DNA from: a virus
DNA length: 36,284 nucleotides
Strand: one strand, 5' to 3'
IMG/VR virus record: IMGVR_UViG_3300036979_000499
Coordinates: 1-36,284 of that record
Shown here: in pieces, positions 29,987 to 35,842 of the stretch
Numbering within the stretch: position 1 is the stretch's first letter
Layout of the letters: each line of letters begins with the position of its first letter
The notes under the pieces: model-generated
Told to the model about the DNA's origin: nothing
The model's input: only the letters and a program-made list of their open reading frames with translations
The model's database searches: none
Made by a program: the position numbers and the translations under genes

Positions 29987-30255
29987 GCAGAACACAGGGG
30001 CCCGCAAGGGCCCTCTCTCCCATGCTTCTCCTAGCCGACGACACAGACGAAAGCGGCTGGGACTCACGACTTGATGATTTCAAAGCGCGGGCCCTACAGG
30101 AACGGTGTGGCATTTGCTGCGTCGTCGCCTGCGTGAATTGCTCCGATAAAGATTGCGAGGACCGTCTTCCCGTGGCCATTGACGCAGACAGCGTTGACAG
30201 CGACGAGCTGGAGGCGGCCAGCGACATCTTCGACAACCTTGACAAACCGTGGTAG
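29983..30255 (+). CDS. Acidic Cys-rich protein, up to 90 aa
   Basis: The GTG at 29983 overlaps the previous stop. An ATG at 30022 (77 residues) is an equal candidate, because the hairpin at 29997-30014 would lie before it. Neither has a good ribosome site. The product has a cluster of five Cys (ERCGICCVVACVNCSDKDC) that could bind zinc or an iron-sulfur cluster, and an acidic C-terminus. Its last codons contain the -35 of the promoter at 30239. Confidence 0.5.
   Translation: MSRTQGPARALSPMLLLADDTDESGWDSRLDDFKARALQERCGICCVVACVNCSDKDCEDRLPVAIDADSVDSDELEAASDIFDNLDKPW
29997..30014 (+). terminator. GNRA-loop hairpin, GGGGCCC stem
   Basis: GGGGCCC (29997-30003) and GGGCCCT (30008-30014) pair across a GCAA tetraloop, giving seven pairs including one G-U. 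CTCTCC follows, not a T-run. It resembles the hairpins at 14016 and 31354 and may control the 29983/30022 gene's start. Confidence 0.5.
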
Positions 30256-30267
30256 TTGTGGTATACT
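30239..30267 (+). promoter_or_regulatory. Near-consensus sigma70 promoter
   Basis: TTGACA at 30239-30244 is a perfect -35. TATACT at 30262-30267 matches the -10 at five of six. The spacer is exactly 17 bases. Transcription would start near 30274, only eleven bases before the ATG at 30285, leaving room for the AGAGGAGG site. It is the strongest promoter I see and drives the XRE and ERF genes. Confidence 0.8.
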
Positions 30268-30284
30268 AACCAGAGGAGGCACCA

Positions 30285-30446
30285 ATGAGACAAGCAATCG
30301 GCAAGTTGGAAGCACTCATCCTGGAAGCCAAGCAGTTGGGTTTCATCACTATGGCCCGCAAGCTCCAGGACATCGTTGATGATCTGACCGCAGAGCAGGA
30401 CGGGCTCGACATGGACCCGCAAGGTGAAAGGAGGAGTCGTGATTAA
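30285..30446 (+). CDS. Small helical protein, 53 aa
   Basis: The ATG at 30285 has AGAGGAGG ahead and is the first gene behind the strong promoter. The product is an amphipathic helix pair (RQAIGKLEALILEAKQLG; ARKLQDIVDDLTAEQ) with a charged tail. It overlaps the XRE gene by eight bases. Its position suggests a partner or antagonist of the XRE regulator. The family is unknown. Confidence 0.6.
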   Translation: MRQAIGKLEALILEAKQLGFITMARKLQDIVDDLTAEQDGLDMDPQGERRSRD

Positions 30447-30660
30447 ACAACTGCACTACGAAAGCCCGTTGGCTCTCTGGCTGAAGAAGAACGGCATGAG
30501 CCAGCGCGAACTCTCTGTCAGGACGGGCGCGAGCCAGAACATGGTGTCGCGATATGTCGCCGGCATCGCCGTCCCGACTGGCGATCGGCTGGAACGCATC
30601 ACCACTCTAACCGGACTCACGAGCGCACAGCTCGAAGCCGGCCGCTATACGAGCCGGTAG
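30439..30660 (+). CDS. XRE-family transcriptional regulator
   Basis: The GTG at 30439 follows AAAGGAGGAG and opens 73 codons. Residues about 10-65 are a Cro/CI-type helix-turn-helix (LWLKKNGMSQREL, SVRTGASQNMVSRYVAG, TGDRLERITTLTGL). With no dimerisation or peptidase domain it is Cro-sized. It may regulate the strong promoter just upstream or the early promoter at 27934. Without an integrase in the genome, classical lysogeny is not shown. The TAG stop is in frame with the next gene. Confidence 0.8.
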   Translation: MIKQLHYESPLALWLKKNGMSQRELSVRTGASQNMVSRYVAGIAVPTGDRLERITTLTGLTSAQLEAGRYTSR

Positions 30661-30681
30661 CACCGGCGCCAGGAGGCACAC

Positions 30682-31329
30682 ATGAACAGATCGGAAAGCA
30701 TCATCAAGATCGCCGCCGCCATGCACGCCATGCAGGAAACATCCATGATGGCAGCAGAGCTCAGTGACAACCCCTTCTTCAAAACGAAGTACGCCGACCT
30801 TCAATCTGTCTGGAATGCCTGCCGGCAGAAACTCCACGACAACGGCCTCAGCGTCATTCAGACCGTCAACACAGGACTCGAGGGAACCATCCTCGAAACA
30901 ACCCTCCTCCATACCAGTGGCGAATGGGTGAGCAGCATCTATCCCGTCACCCCGAAGGTCGCGGACCCGCAAGGCTACGGCAGCGCAATCACTTATGCCC
31001 GCCGGTACGCTCTCGCTGCCCTCGTTGGTGTCATCGCTGGCGACGACGATGCAGAACAGGCGGTCGGTCGTAAGGAATCCGCTGGCGACAGCGAAGCCAC
31101 AAAGGACGCGGTCGCGGCCGTGACCGGCGACGAAGGGTCCGACTATAAGGCCGGCGAAAAGACCTTCGACCGCAAAGGCTGGATCGCTTATGTCACGACC
31201 GTCGCACACAAGTACAAACTGGACATGCTGAAAGACACCACGAAAATGAAGCACAGCGAACTCCAGCAGTACGGCATGGAAGTGCTCCAGGCCGCGAGCG
31301 CAGCGAAGCACGCTGCTGAACAGGGTTGA
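30682..31329 (+). CDS. erf: ERF-family single-strand annealing protein
   Basis: The ATG at 30682 lies behind CCAGGAGGCA. The 215 residues match the ERF family: NPFFKTKYADLQSVW, then LHDNGLSVIQ, TTLLHTSGEWV and YGSAITYARRYALAALVGVIAGDDDA. These proteins anneal complementary single strands in phage recombination and genome circularisation, which fits a genome that is circular or terminally redundant. The C-terminal 80 residues are charged and probably bind a partner such as SSB. Confidence 0.9.
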   Translation: MNRSESIIKIAAAMHAMQETSMMAAELSDNPFFKTKYADLQSVWNACRQKLHDNGLSVIQTVNTGLEGTILETTLLHTSGEWVSSIYPVTPKVADPQGYGSAITYARRYALAALVGVIAGDDDAEQAVGRKESAGDSEATKDAVAAVTGDEGSDYKAGEKTFDRKGWIAYVTTVAHKYKLDMLKDTTKMKHSELQQYGMEVLQAASAAKHAAEQG

Positions 31330-31330
31330 C

Positions 31331-31522
31331 ATGGTCACCTTGAACGTCCACATTGGAGGGGCCTCATTGCCCCTCCAGGAACACATCACCTGTTATCTGA
31401 GTAATACTGTCGCAAGTTCCCGCATGAGGAGCCCGTGGCCCGTCGTTACGCTTGACATGACCGCTGAGCAAGCACTGGAACTCGCGCATAACATTCTCGC
31501 CCTGGAGGCACAACATGACTGA
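31331..31522 (+). CDS. Small hypothetical protein, 63 aa
   Basis: The ATG at 31331 sits one base after the ERF stop with no ribosome site, so it would be coupled. It encodes an N-terminal strand-rich part and a C-terminal helix (AEQALELAHNILALEAQ). A perfect 9-bp hairpin (31354-31377) lies within the coding sequence and would affect its translation. It overlaps the next gene by eight bases. Confidence 0.5.
   Translation: MVTLNVHIGGASLPLQEHITCYLSNTVASSRMRSPWPVVTLDMTAEQALELAHNILALEAQHD
31354..31377 (+). other. TGGAGGGGC hairpin inside early operon
   Basis: TGGAGGGGC (31354-31362) and GCCCCTCCA (31369-31377) form nine perfect pairs around CTCATT. The stem core equals that of the capsid hairpin at 14016. 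It lies 25 bases after the ERF stop and could protect ERF mRNA or damp downstream translation. Confidence 0.6.
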
Positions 31523-31988
31523 CCATGCAGAACTGGACTTTGGTGATCTCGGCGTAGAACCCGACACACAACATCATTCGGCACAAGCGTGGATGGACGC
31601 CTATGAGGCTGACCAGCAGAAACTCCACGACCTGCAGACGGGACCGGACGGTGAAGCACTGGCTCGATTCAAGGCAGCCCAGGACGCAATCGCTCTCGAC
31701 GAAGCGGAACTCAAGAAGGCCATCAAGACGACGGGTGAAGGTGTCGAGGGCGTGAAGTACGTCGCGCTCTTCCAGGAACGCAAGCAGGCCCCGACGATCA
31801 CCTGGCACATCGAAACCATCAAAGCGCAATCCTGGGGACCGGCTGTCATCATCGAGGACGTCGACAGCAGGACCTTCGACGCCCTCGTTAAGTCCGGCAG
31901 GATCACGACGCCGGACATCTTCCGCGAGATCGCCCCGGGCTCCATCATCAAGGCTGTCATCATCAAGCCTCGAGAGGAGACAGCATGA
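31515..31988 (+). CDS. Hypothetical recombination-region protein, 157 aa
   Basis: The ATG at 31515 follows CTGGAGGC. Residues about 20-75 are a charged helix (RFKAAQDAIALDEAELKKAIK). Then come a short strand-rich part (GVKYVALFQERKQAPTITW) and a C-terminal domain with FDALVKSGRITTPDIFREIAPGS. No known motif is recognised. Position behind ERF suggests a recombination or nuclease-related accessory. The stop overlaps the next ATG. Confidence 0.6.
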   Translation: MTDHAELDFGDLGVEPDTQHHSAQAWMDAYEADQQKLHDLQTGPDGEALARFKAAQDAIALDEAELKKAIKTTGEGVEGVKYVALFQERKQAPTITWHIETIKAQSWGPAVIIEDVDSRTFDALVKSGRITTPDIFREIAPGSIIKAVIIKPREETA

Positions 31989-32134
31989 CGACCGCCACGA
32001 TCCTGTTCATTCTGATGGCATTTGGCCTCGGCATCATCGTGGGCATTTGCCTCGGTGTCATCATCTCCTTCAAGCGCGTCTCCTGGCTCGAGCGCCTCGG
32101 ATTCGTCGAACCAGTTGACAACAACACAGAATAG
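31985..32134 (+). CDS. Small membrane protein, 49 aa
   Basis: The ATG at 31985 overlaps the previous stop (ATGA), behind GAGAGGAGA. One hydrophobic segment of about 25 residues (ILFILMAFGLGIIVGICLGVII) is followed by a short basic-to-acidic cytoplasmic tail. Early membrane proteins of this size can act in superinfection exclusion or anchor replication, but nothing here decides. It ends TAG, with a structured RNA region after. Confidence 0.55.
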   Translation: MTTATILFILMAFGLGIIVGICLGVIISFKRVSWLERLGFVEPVDNNTE

Positions 32135-32147
32135 GCAATACTCACCA

Positions 32148-32210
32148 CAGAGGGGCTTGGGGCGGCTTGCTACCGCCCGACGCCCTGCTCACCGTCCGGC
32201 GGCCCCTCTG
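32148..32210 (+). ncRNA. Possible three-way-junction RNA before replication gene
   Basis: CAGAGGGGC (32148-32156) and GCCCCTCTG (32202-32210) form nine perfect outer pairs. Inside are GGGCGG/CCGCCC (32160-32165 with 32173-32178, seven-base loop) and GACG/CGTC (32179-32182 with 32193-32196). Together they make a compact junction in the leader of the replication initiator gene. It may be a cis-acting control element. No known riboswitch is recognised. Confidence 0.5.
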
Positions 32211-32245
32211 ACACATAGGAAGGTGACAAAGGACGGGAGGTTCGC

Positions 32246-33205
32246 ATGACTGATGAATCTCAGGACAGCTACCTAAGACTACCCACCGCCATCGAGACGG
32301 CACGCGGCAGGATTCAACTCAGTGGATACGAAGCCCGAGTCCTGGCCTTCATTATCCGGAAAACCTTCGGATGGAACAAGCAAGAGGACACCATTCCACT
32401 CAGTCAGTTCGTGGAGGGCACCGGCCTCAACAAGCGCCACATCATCAACACCATCACTCGCCTCGTCGACCGCAAGGTCATCTCCAAATCTGGTACGGAA
32501 ATCCGTACCAGAAAGCCTGGAACCTACGCTGTCAACAAACATACGGAGCAATGGTATCTGGTACCGAAATCCGTACCAGAGCCCAATCTGGTACGGAAAT
32601 CCGTACCCAATCTGGTACCGAAATCCGCACCCTCAATATACACACAAGAGTCAATAGAAAAGATAAAGATATTGTCCACTTTGGAGCCGGTACCGAAATC
32701 GGTACCAGACGCCGCACCGGACCAGCCAAAAACGTTTACGCCCGAACGGAAGGCAATGAGTCCCGAGACAGCGGACGTCCTCGCCTACCTGAACCAGCGG
32801 ACCGGCAAGAAGTTCCGCAACCCTGGCGACATTCCTGCCCGCCTCGCAGAGACGACGCTCCAGGACGGCAAACGCATCCCAACCTACAGCGTCGCCGACG
32901 CCAAGCAAGTCATCGACAAGAAGTGTCGTGAGTGGATCGGCACCCCGTTCGCCAAGCACCTCGACCCTGTGAGCCTCTTCCGGCCGGCCAACTTCGACCG
33001 GTACCTGAACCAGCCGGAGGCCGTGCCCATTCCTGTCACCCTGCAGGATTTCTATAAACACCCAATCGGACTACAATCCCAATGGGTGAACCAACCGAAG
33101 CAAGTCCCCGAAGGGACCTATGAACGGACGCCAGAACAGGACGCCGCCTTTGACGCTATCGAAGCTGAGATCGCAGCAGCAGCACCTAAAAGGAGAGCGC
33201 AATGA
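32246..33205 (+). CDS. Replication initiator (O-like N-terminus, Phg_2220-type C-terminus)
   Basis: The ATG at 32246 follows GGGAGGTTC. Of 319 residues, about 1-100 resemble phage replication protein O winged-helix domains (LSGYEARVLAFIIRKTFGWNK, PLSQFVEGTGLNKRHIINTITRL). Residues about 80-155 are encoded by DNA iterons, giving repeated VPKSVP. Residues about 175-260 match the conserved phage C-terminal domain (VLAYLNQRTGKKFRNPGD, FRPANFDRYLNQ). It should bind the iterons inside its own gene, as lambda O does, and recruit the helicase loader encoded next. Confidence 0.85.
   Translation: MTDESQDSYLRLPTAIETARGRIQLSGYEARVLAFIIRKTFGWNKQEDTIPLSQFVEGTGLNKRHIINTITRLVDRKVISKSGTEIRTRKPGTYAVNKHTEQWYLVPKSVPEPNLVRKSVPNLVPKSAPSIYTQESIEKIKILSTLEPVPKSVPDAAPDQPKTFTPERKAMSPETADVLAYLNQRTGKKFRNPGDIPARLAETTLQDGKRIPTYSVADAKQVIDKKCREWIGTPFAKHLDPVSLFRPANFDRYLNQPEAVPIPVTLQDFYKHPIGLQSQWVNQPKQVPEGTYERTPEQDAAFDAIEAEIAAAAPKRRAQ
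32489..32709. other. Probable replication origin with five iterons and AT-rich segment
   Basis: Five 24-base near-copies start at 32489, 32557, 32587, 32611 and 32686. The core is GGTACGGAAATCCGTACC or GGTACCGAAATCCGTACC, an inverted repeat; the first copy is a perfect 11-bp palindrome around AA. A strikingly AT-rich stretch lies at about 32634-32678, between iterons four and five. Iteron one is read in a different codon phase from the rest, so selection is on DNA. This mirrors the lambda origin inside gene O. Confidence 0.85.
32727..32739 (+). repeat. Dispersed 13-base motif CAAAAACGTTTAC, copy 3
   Basis: Exact copy in the replication initiator gene, 17 bases after the last iteron, read as KTFT. 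Its closeness to the origin could mean a role in replication control. Confidence 0.6.
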
Positions 33206-33948
33206 CACAACCCGAAGGGCAAACACTCATGGAACGGCTTCACCTGCGAGCGGTCACAGAGGACCCGCTCGTTGTCGAAGAACTCGCTGAAGTGAACAAG
33301 GCGCGTCGAACCGTCTGGACTGCGGACCTGAGAGCGATGGTCGCCCAGGACATCGGCCAGAGGGCCCTCGTCTGGCAGAATGCGCTCTGCCGCCAGCCAC
33401 AGGCCATGCGACAGGCATTCTCCAAGTGTGTTGGCGGCACCGGCATCGTCATCGAAGGTGCCATCGGAACCGGCAAGACGACAATGGCCGTCCACCTGCT
33501 CCTCGGCCTGGCAGCGCAGGAAGCGATCACGATGCAACGCCACGGCTTCGACTTGCCCGAGCCCGAAGCCTTCGCCTACGCAACCCGCTCAGCGGACCTC
33601 TTCCGGTCGCTTGGCGCCCGCTATGGTGAAGCAAAAGAGCGCGGGAACGCCATTCTGGCCCGAGCGCGGGCGGTGCGGTACCTTCTCGTCGACGACGTCG
33701 GACGGGAAGCAGAGGACCCTGATTCCTTCGCCGCCTTTCAATCGCTCATCGACTATCGCTATTCCCAGGAACGGCCGGTCATCATCGCCACGAACATGAC
33801 ATCAGCAGAATACGCAGCAGCAAGCATCGATGCAAATGGACAGACAATACCGGCGGGCCCAAAGGTCCACTGGGCCGCAATCATCAGTCGCTGGCATCAA
33901 GTCGCCTCGTGGATATCCCTCGACGGCGACGACCTACGCAAGCGCTAG
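33202..33948 (+). CDS. DnaC/IstB-like helicase loader ATPase
   Basis: The start overlaps the previous stop (ATGA), behind AAAGGAG. Of 248 residues, Walker A is GAIGTGKT at 86-93 and Walker B is LLVDDVG at about 161-167. Sensor-like IIATNM and a C-terminal arginine region (IISRWHQ) follow. These match DnaC-type AAA+ loaders, which place the host replicative helicase at the origin melted by the initiator. No phage helicase or polymerase is visible, so host enzymes are presumably used. Confidence 0.88.
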   Translation: MTQPEGQTLMERLHLRAVTEDPLVVEELAEVNKARRTVWTADLRAMVAQDIGQRALVWQNALCRQPQAMRQAFSKCVGGTGIVIEGAIGTGKTTMAVHLLLGLAAQEAITMQRHGFDLPEPEAFAYATRSADLFRSLGARYGEAKERGNAILARARAVRYLLVDDVGREAEDPDSFAAFQSLIDYRYSQERPVIIATNMTSAEYAAASIDANGQTIPAGPKVHWAAIISRWHQVASWISLDGDDLRKR

Positions 33949-33958
33949 GAGGCGCACA

Positions 33959-34294
33959 ATGGAACGGACCTACTACAATCCAGCAGGAACCACAGACGTC
34001 GAAGTTATCATTGAGCACGGCGGAAGTATCACTCTGGAGCACATCATCGAGCACAGCCCGACGGGCATGACCTGGGGCTACTACGGCAGCGGACCGCACG
34101 ACCTGGCGCTGTCCATCCTGACCGACTACTTCCACTTTGTCAGAGGGTTGAGCCATAAAAAGGCCATCGACAGGGCGGGCATCTACCATCACATGTTTGC
34201 CCTCGACTTCGTCGGCCATTTCAAAGATGGCTGGGAAATCACTGCCACTACGATCGCTGCCTGGCTCGTCGACAAGCCCGAGGGAAAGGAGTGA
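33959..34294 (+). CDS. Hypothetical phage protein, DUF6166-like, 111 aa
   Basis: The ATG at 33959 lies behind TAGGAGGCG. The segment TWGYYGSGPHDLALSILTDYF and the C-terminal ITATTIAAWL resemble a small phage family I know as DUF6166, of unknown function. The assignment is from pattern memory only. It sits in the replication operon. Confidence 0.55.
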   Translation: MERTYYNPAGTTDVEVIIEHGGSITLEHIIEHSPTGMTWGYYGSGPHDLALSILTDYFHFVRGLSHKKAIDRAGIYHHMFALDFVGHFKDGWEITATTIAAWLVDKPEGKE

Positions 34295-34295
34295 C

Positions 34296-34697
34296 ATGAA
34301 ACAGTTCGGACACTGGACCCTCCTGCCGACGACAGAATACACCTGGCTCATCAATAGCCATGAAGGGCTCCGCAACGAACTGCTCGACACGACCGCTCGC
34401 GCTGACGCCATGTATGCCCACGAAATGGTGGCTGAAGAACGCAGACGGCAGGAACGCAAAGCCTCCTTCACCGCCGGCAAGTTTCACGCGGCAGGTGGAT
34501 ATGCAAAGGCCCTGAAAGACGCACGCGCTCGGATCATCGACCTCCACAGGACCCTCGACCGCTGGCGCCCCTTCGTCGAAGCGCTCGAGACGACGCCAGG
34601 ACAACTGACCATCGACAGCGACGTGAGCGATGCGAACGCAGCAGCCGATCTCTTCACCGTCGGAGCGCAGGTAGTACAAGAGAGGAGCCAGACATGA
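34296..34697 (+). CDS. Hypothetical helical protein, 133 aa
   Basis: The ATG at 34296 follows GGAAAGGAG and comes one base after the previous stop. After a short N-terminal part (GHWTLLPTTEYTWLI) the chain is mostly charged helix (AEERRRQERKASFTAG; LKDARARIIDLHRTLDRW), perhaps a coiled coil. No family is recognised. It overlaps the next gene by four bases. Confidence 0.6.
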   Translation: MKQFGHWTLLPTTEYTWLINSHEGLRNELLDTTARADAMYAHEMVAEERRRQERKASFTAGKFHAAGGYAKALKDARARIIDLHRTLDRWRPFVEALETTPGQLTIDSDVSDANAAADLFTVGAQVVQERSQT

Positions 34698-35245
34698 CAA
34701 TGGTGGAGGCACTGCTGAAGGAACTGCAACGCAAGATGGCAATCTACAAGATGGACACGATGGAGACGCGTCACCTGATCGACAACATCATTCGTGAGGC
34801 TCGCCGCGAAGGTGCAGCGATTCCGACAGTGGAGGTTGACGTGATAGATCAAGGAAAACTTCATCTGATTGAGTACATGGTAAGAGGCGGGTGCAAGCGT
34901 GCATATGCCGTGGCTCTTGTGTATGGTTTGGTCGCCGCCGCCAGAGAGGAAGGGGAAGAAGCGACTATCGAAGGGAGAGAGATTGTGTTCGCTATTGCCA
35001 AGATAGACAATGGTCATTGGCGATTCATGGTTGAACGCGCGCAAGGCCGGGGACAAGAGGAAGCAGACCATGATCACCTATACGTATCCGATGCCCGATG
35101 TTACCCCCGAGCCTGGCGACTTATGCCTCGCCACATGGCCAGTACCAGGCGATGTCGTCGAATGCGACGATCGCAGGACCAGCGGGCGCCTGAAGGGGAT
35201 CGTCCAGATTTGCGACCTTCATTGCATGCTCCTCATGCTCTTTGA
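34694..35245 (+). CDS. Hypothetical protein with probably out-of-phase C-terminus
   Basis: The ATG at 34694 overlaps the previous stop. The first about 125 residues look like a real protein (MVEALLKELQRKMAIYKMD; MVRGGCKRAYAVALVYGLV; IVFAIAKIDNGHWRFMVERA). The last about 58 residues are Arg/His/Pro-rich and run over the start of the next gene for 176 bases, unlike any other junction here. A frameshift near 35040-35070 or a recent loss of the stop would explain it. GC content of 34830-35030 is also low. Function is unknown. Confidence 0.5.
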   Translation: MTMVEALLKELQRKMAIYKMDTMETRHLIDNIIREARREGAAIPTVEVDVIDQGKLHLIEYMVRGGCKRAYAVALVYGLVAAAREEGEEATIEGREIVFAIAKIDNGHWRFMVERAQGRGQEEADHDHLYVSDARCYPRAWRLMPRHMASTRRCRRMRRSQDQRAPEGDRPDLRPSLHAPHAL

Positions 35246-35318
35246 CGTCGAGAGTATGGACAGCCTCCGATGGATAGGATACGGAGACAACGTCGTCATT
35301 ACAAAGCACCGGACATGA
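35070..35318 (+). CDS. Hypothetical beta-rich protein, 82 aa
   Basis: The ATG at 35070 follows AAGAGGAAGC. The sequence starts MITYTYPMPDVTPEPGD and has short strands (LCLATWPVPGDVVECDD, VQICDLHCMLLMLFDV), suggesting a small beta-barrel. It ends TGA overlapping the NinG-like start. Its reading frame looks genuine through the region shared with the 34694 frame. No family is assigned. Confidence 0.55.
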   Translation: MITYTYPMPDVTPEPGDLCLATWPVPGDVVECDDRRTSGRLKGIVQICDLHCMLLMLFDVESMDSLRWIGYGDNVVITKHRT

Positions 35319-35842
35319 AACAAACCCCGTTGAAGCGCACGCCCTTCGAGCGCACTAGGAAAGGACCCTCAGCAGGCGTCCTTCGCGAACGCAAGCGCCG
35401 GCGCCTCGAGAAAATCGTTTACAAGGCCAACGACGCCATCTGGTCGCAACTCGTCAAACTACGGGCAGCCAGGAGCCTCGGCATGGCATCGGTCAGTGAA
35501 AAGCCGGCCAGCGTCGACGAACTTCTTGCCCATCCCAGCAGGAATCTCAACAGTCACCACTTCTTGCGAAAGGAACTCTACCCATCCCTTCGCTGGGACG
35601 TGCGCGACGGCATCTGCATCTACGCCTGGCAGCACGTCCTGGCCAGGGGAAGCGCGCACGACGATCCTGCGACGTTCGACGCCTGGGCAATCCCCTACAT
35701 GAAGAAACGCCACGACTTCGCCTACCTGAAGAAACGCGGTCAGACTCCAGGCAAGATCGGACCGGTGCAGATTGCTGAAGCGAACGTTGCCCTCCGGAAA
35801 CTCTACCTGAAACAGACAGGACGCGACTGGGGCGCTCAGTGA
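35315..35842 (+). CDS. NinG/HNH-like recombination nuclease
   Basis: The 175-residue protein starts at an ATG overlapping the previous stop. A basic N-terminus (MKQTPLKRTPFERTRKG) is followed by an HNH/NinG-like core: NSHHFLRKELYPSLRWDVRDGICIYAWQHV, then ARGSAHDDPATFDAWAIPYM. The paired His and the C-terminal His fit the metal site, but the usual zinc CxxC pairs are absent. Such proteins act in phage recombination or resolve branched DNA. A CGTTTAC motif copy lies at 35410-35422. The stop overlaps the PAPS-reductase GTG. Confidence 0.7.
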   Translation: MKQTPLKRTPFERTRKGPSAGVLRERKRRRLEKIVYKANDAIWSQLVKLRAARSLGMASVSEKPASVDELLAHPSRNLNSHHFLRKELYPSLRWDVRDGICIYAWQHVLARGSAHDDPATFDAWAIPYMKKRHDFAYLKKRGQTPGKIGPVQIAEANVALRKLYLKQTGRDWGAQ

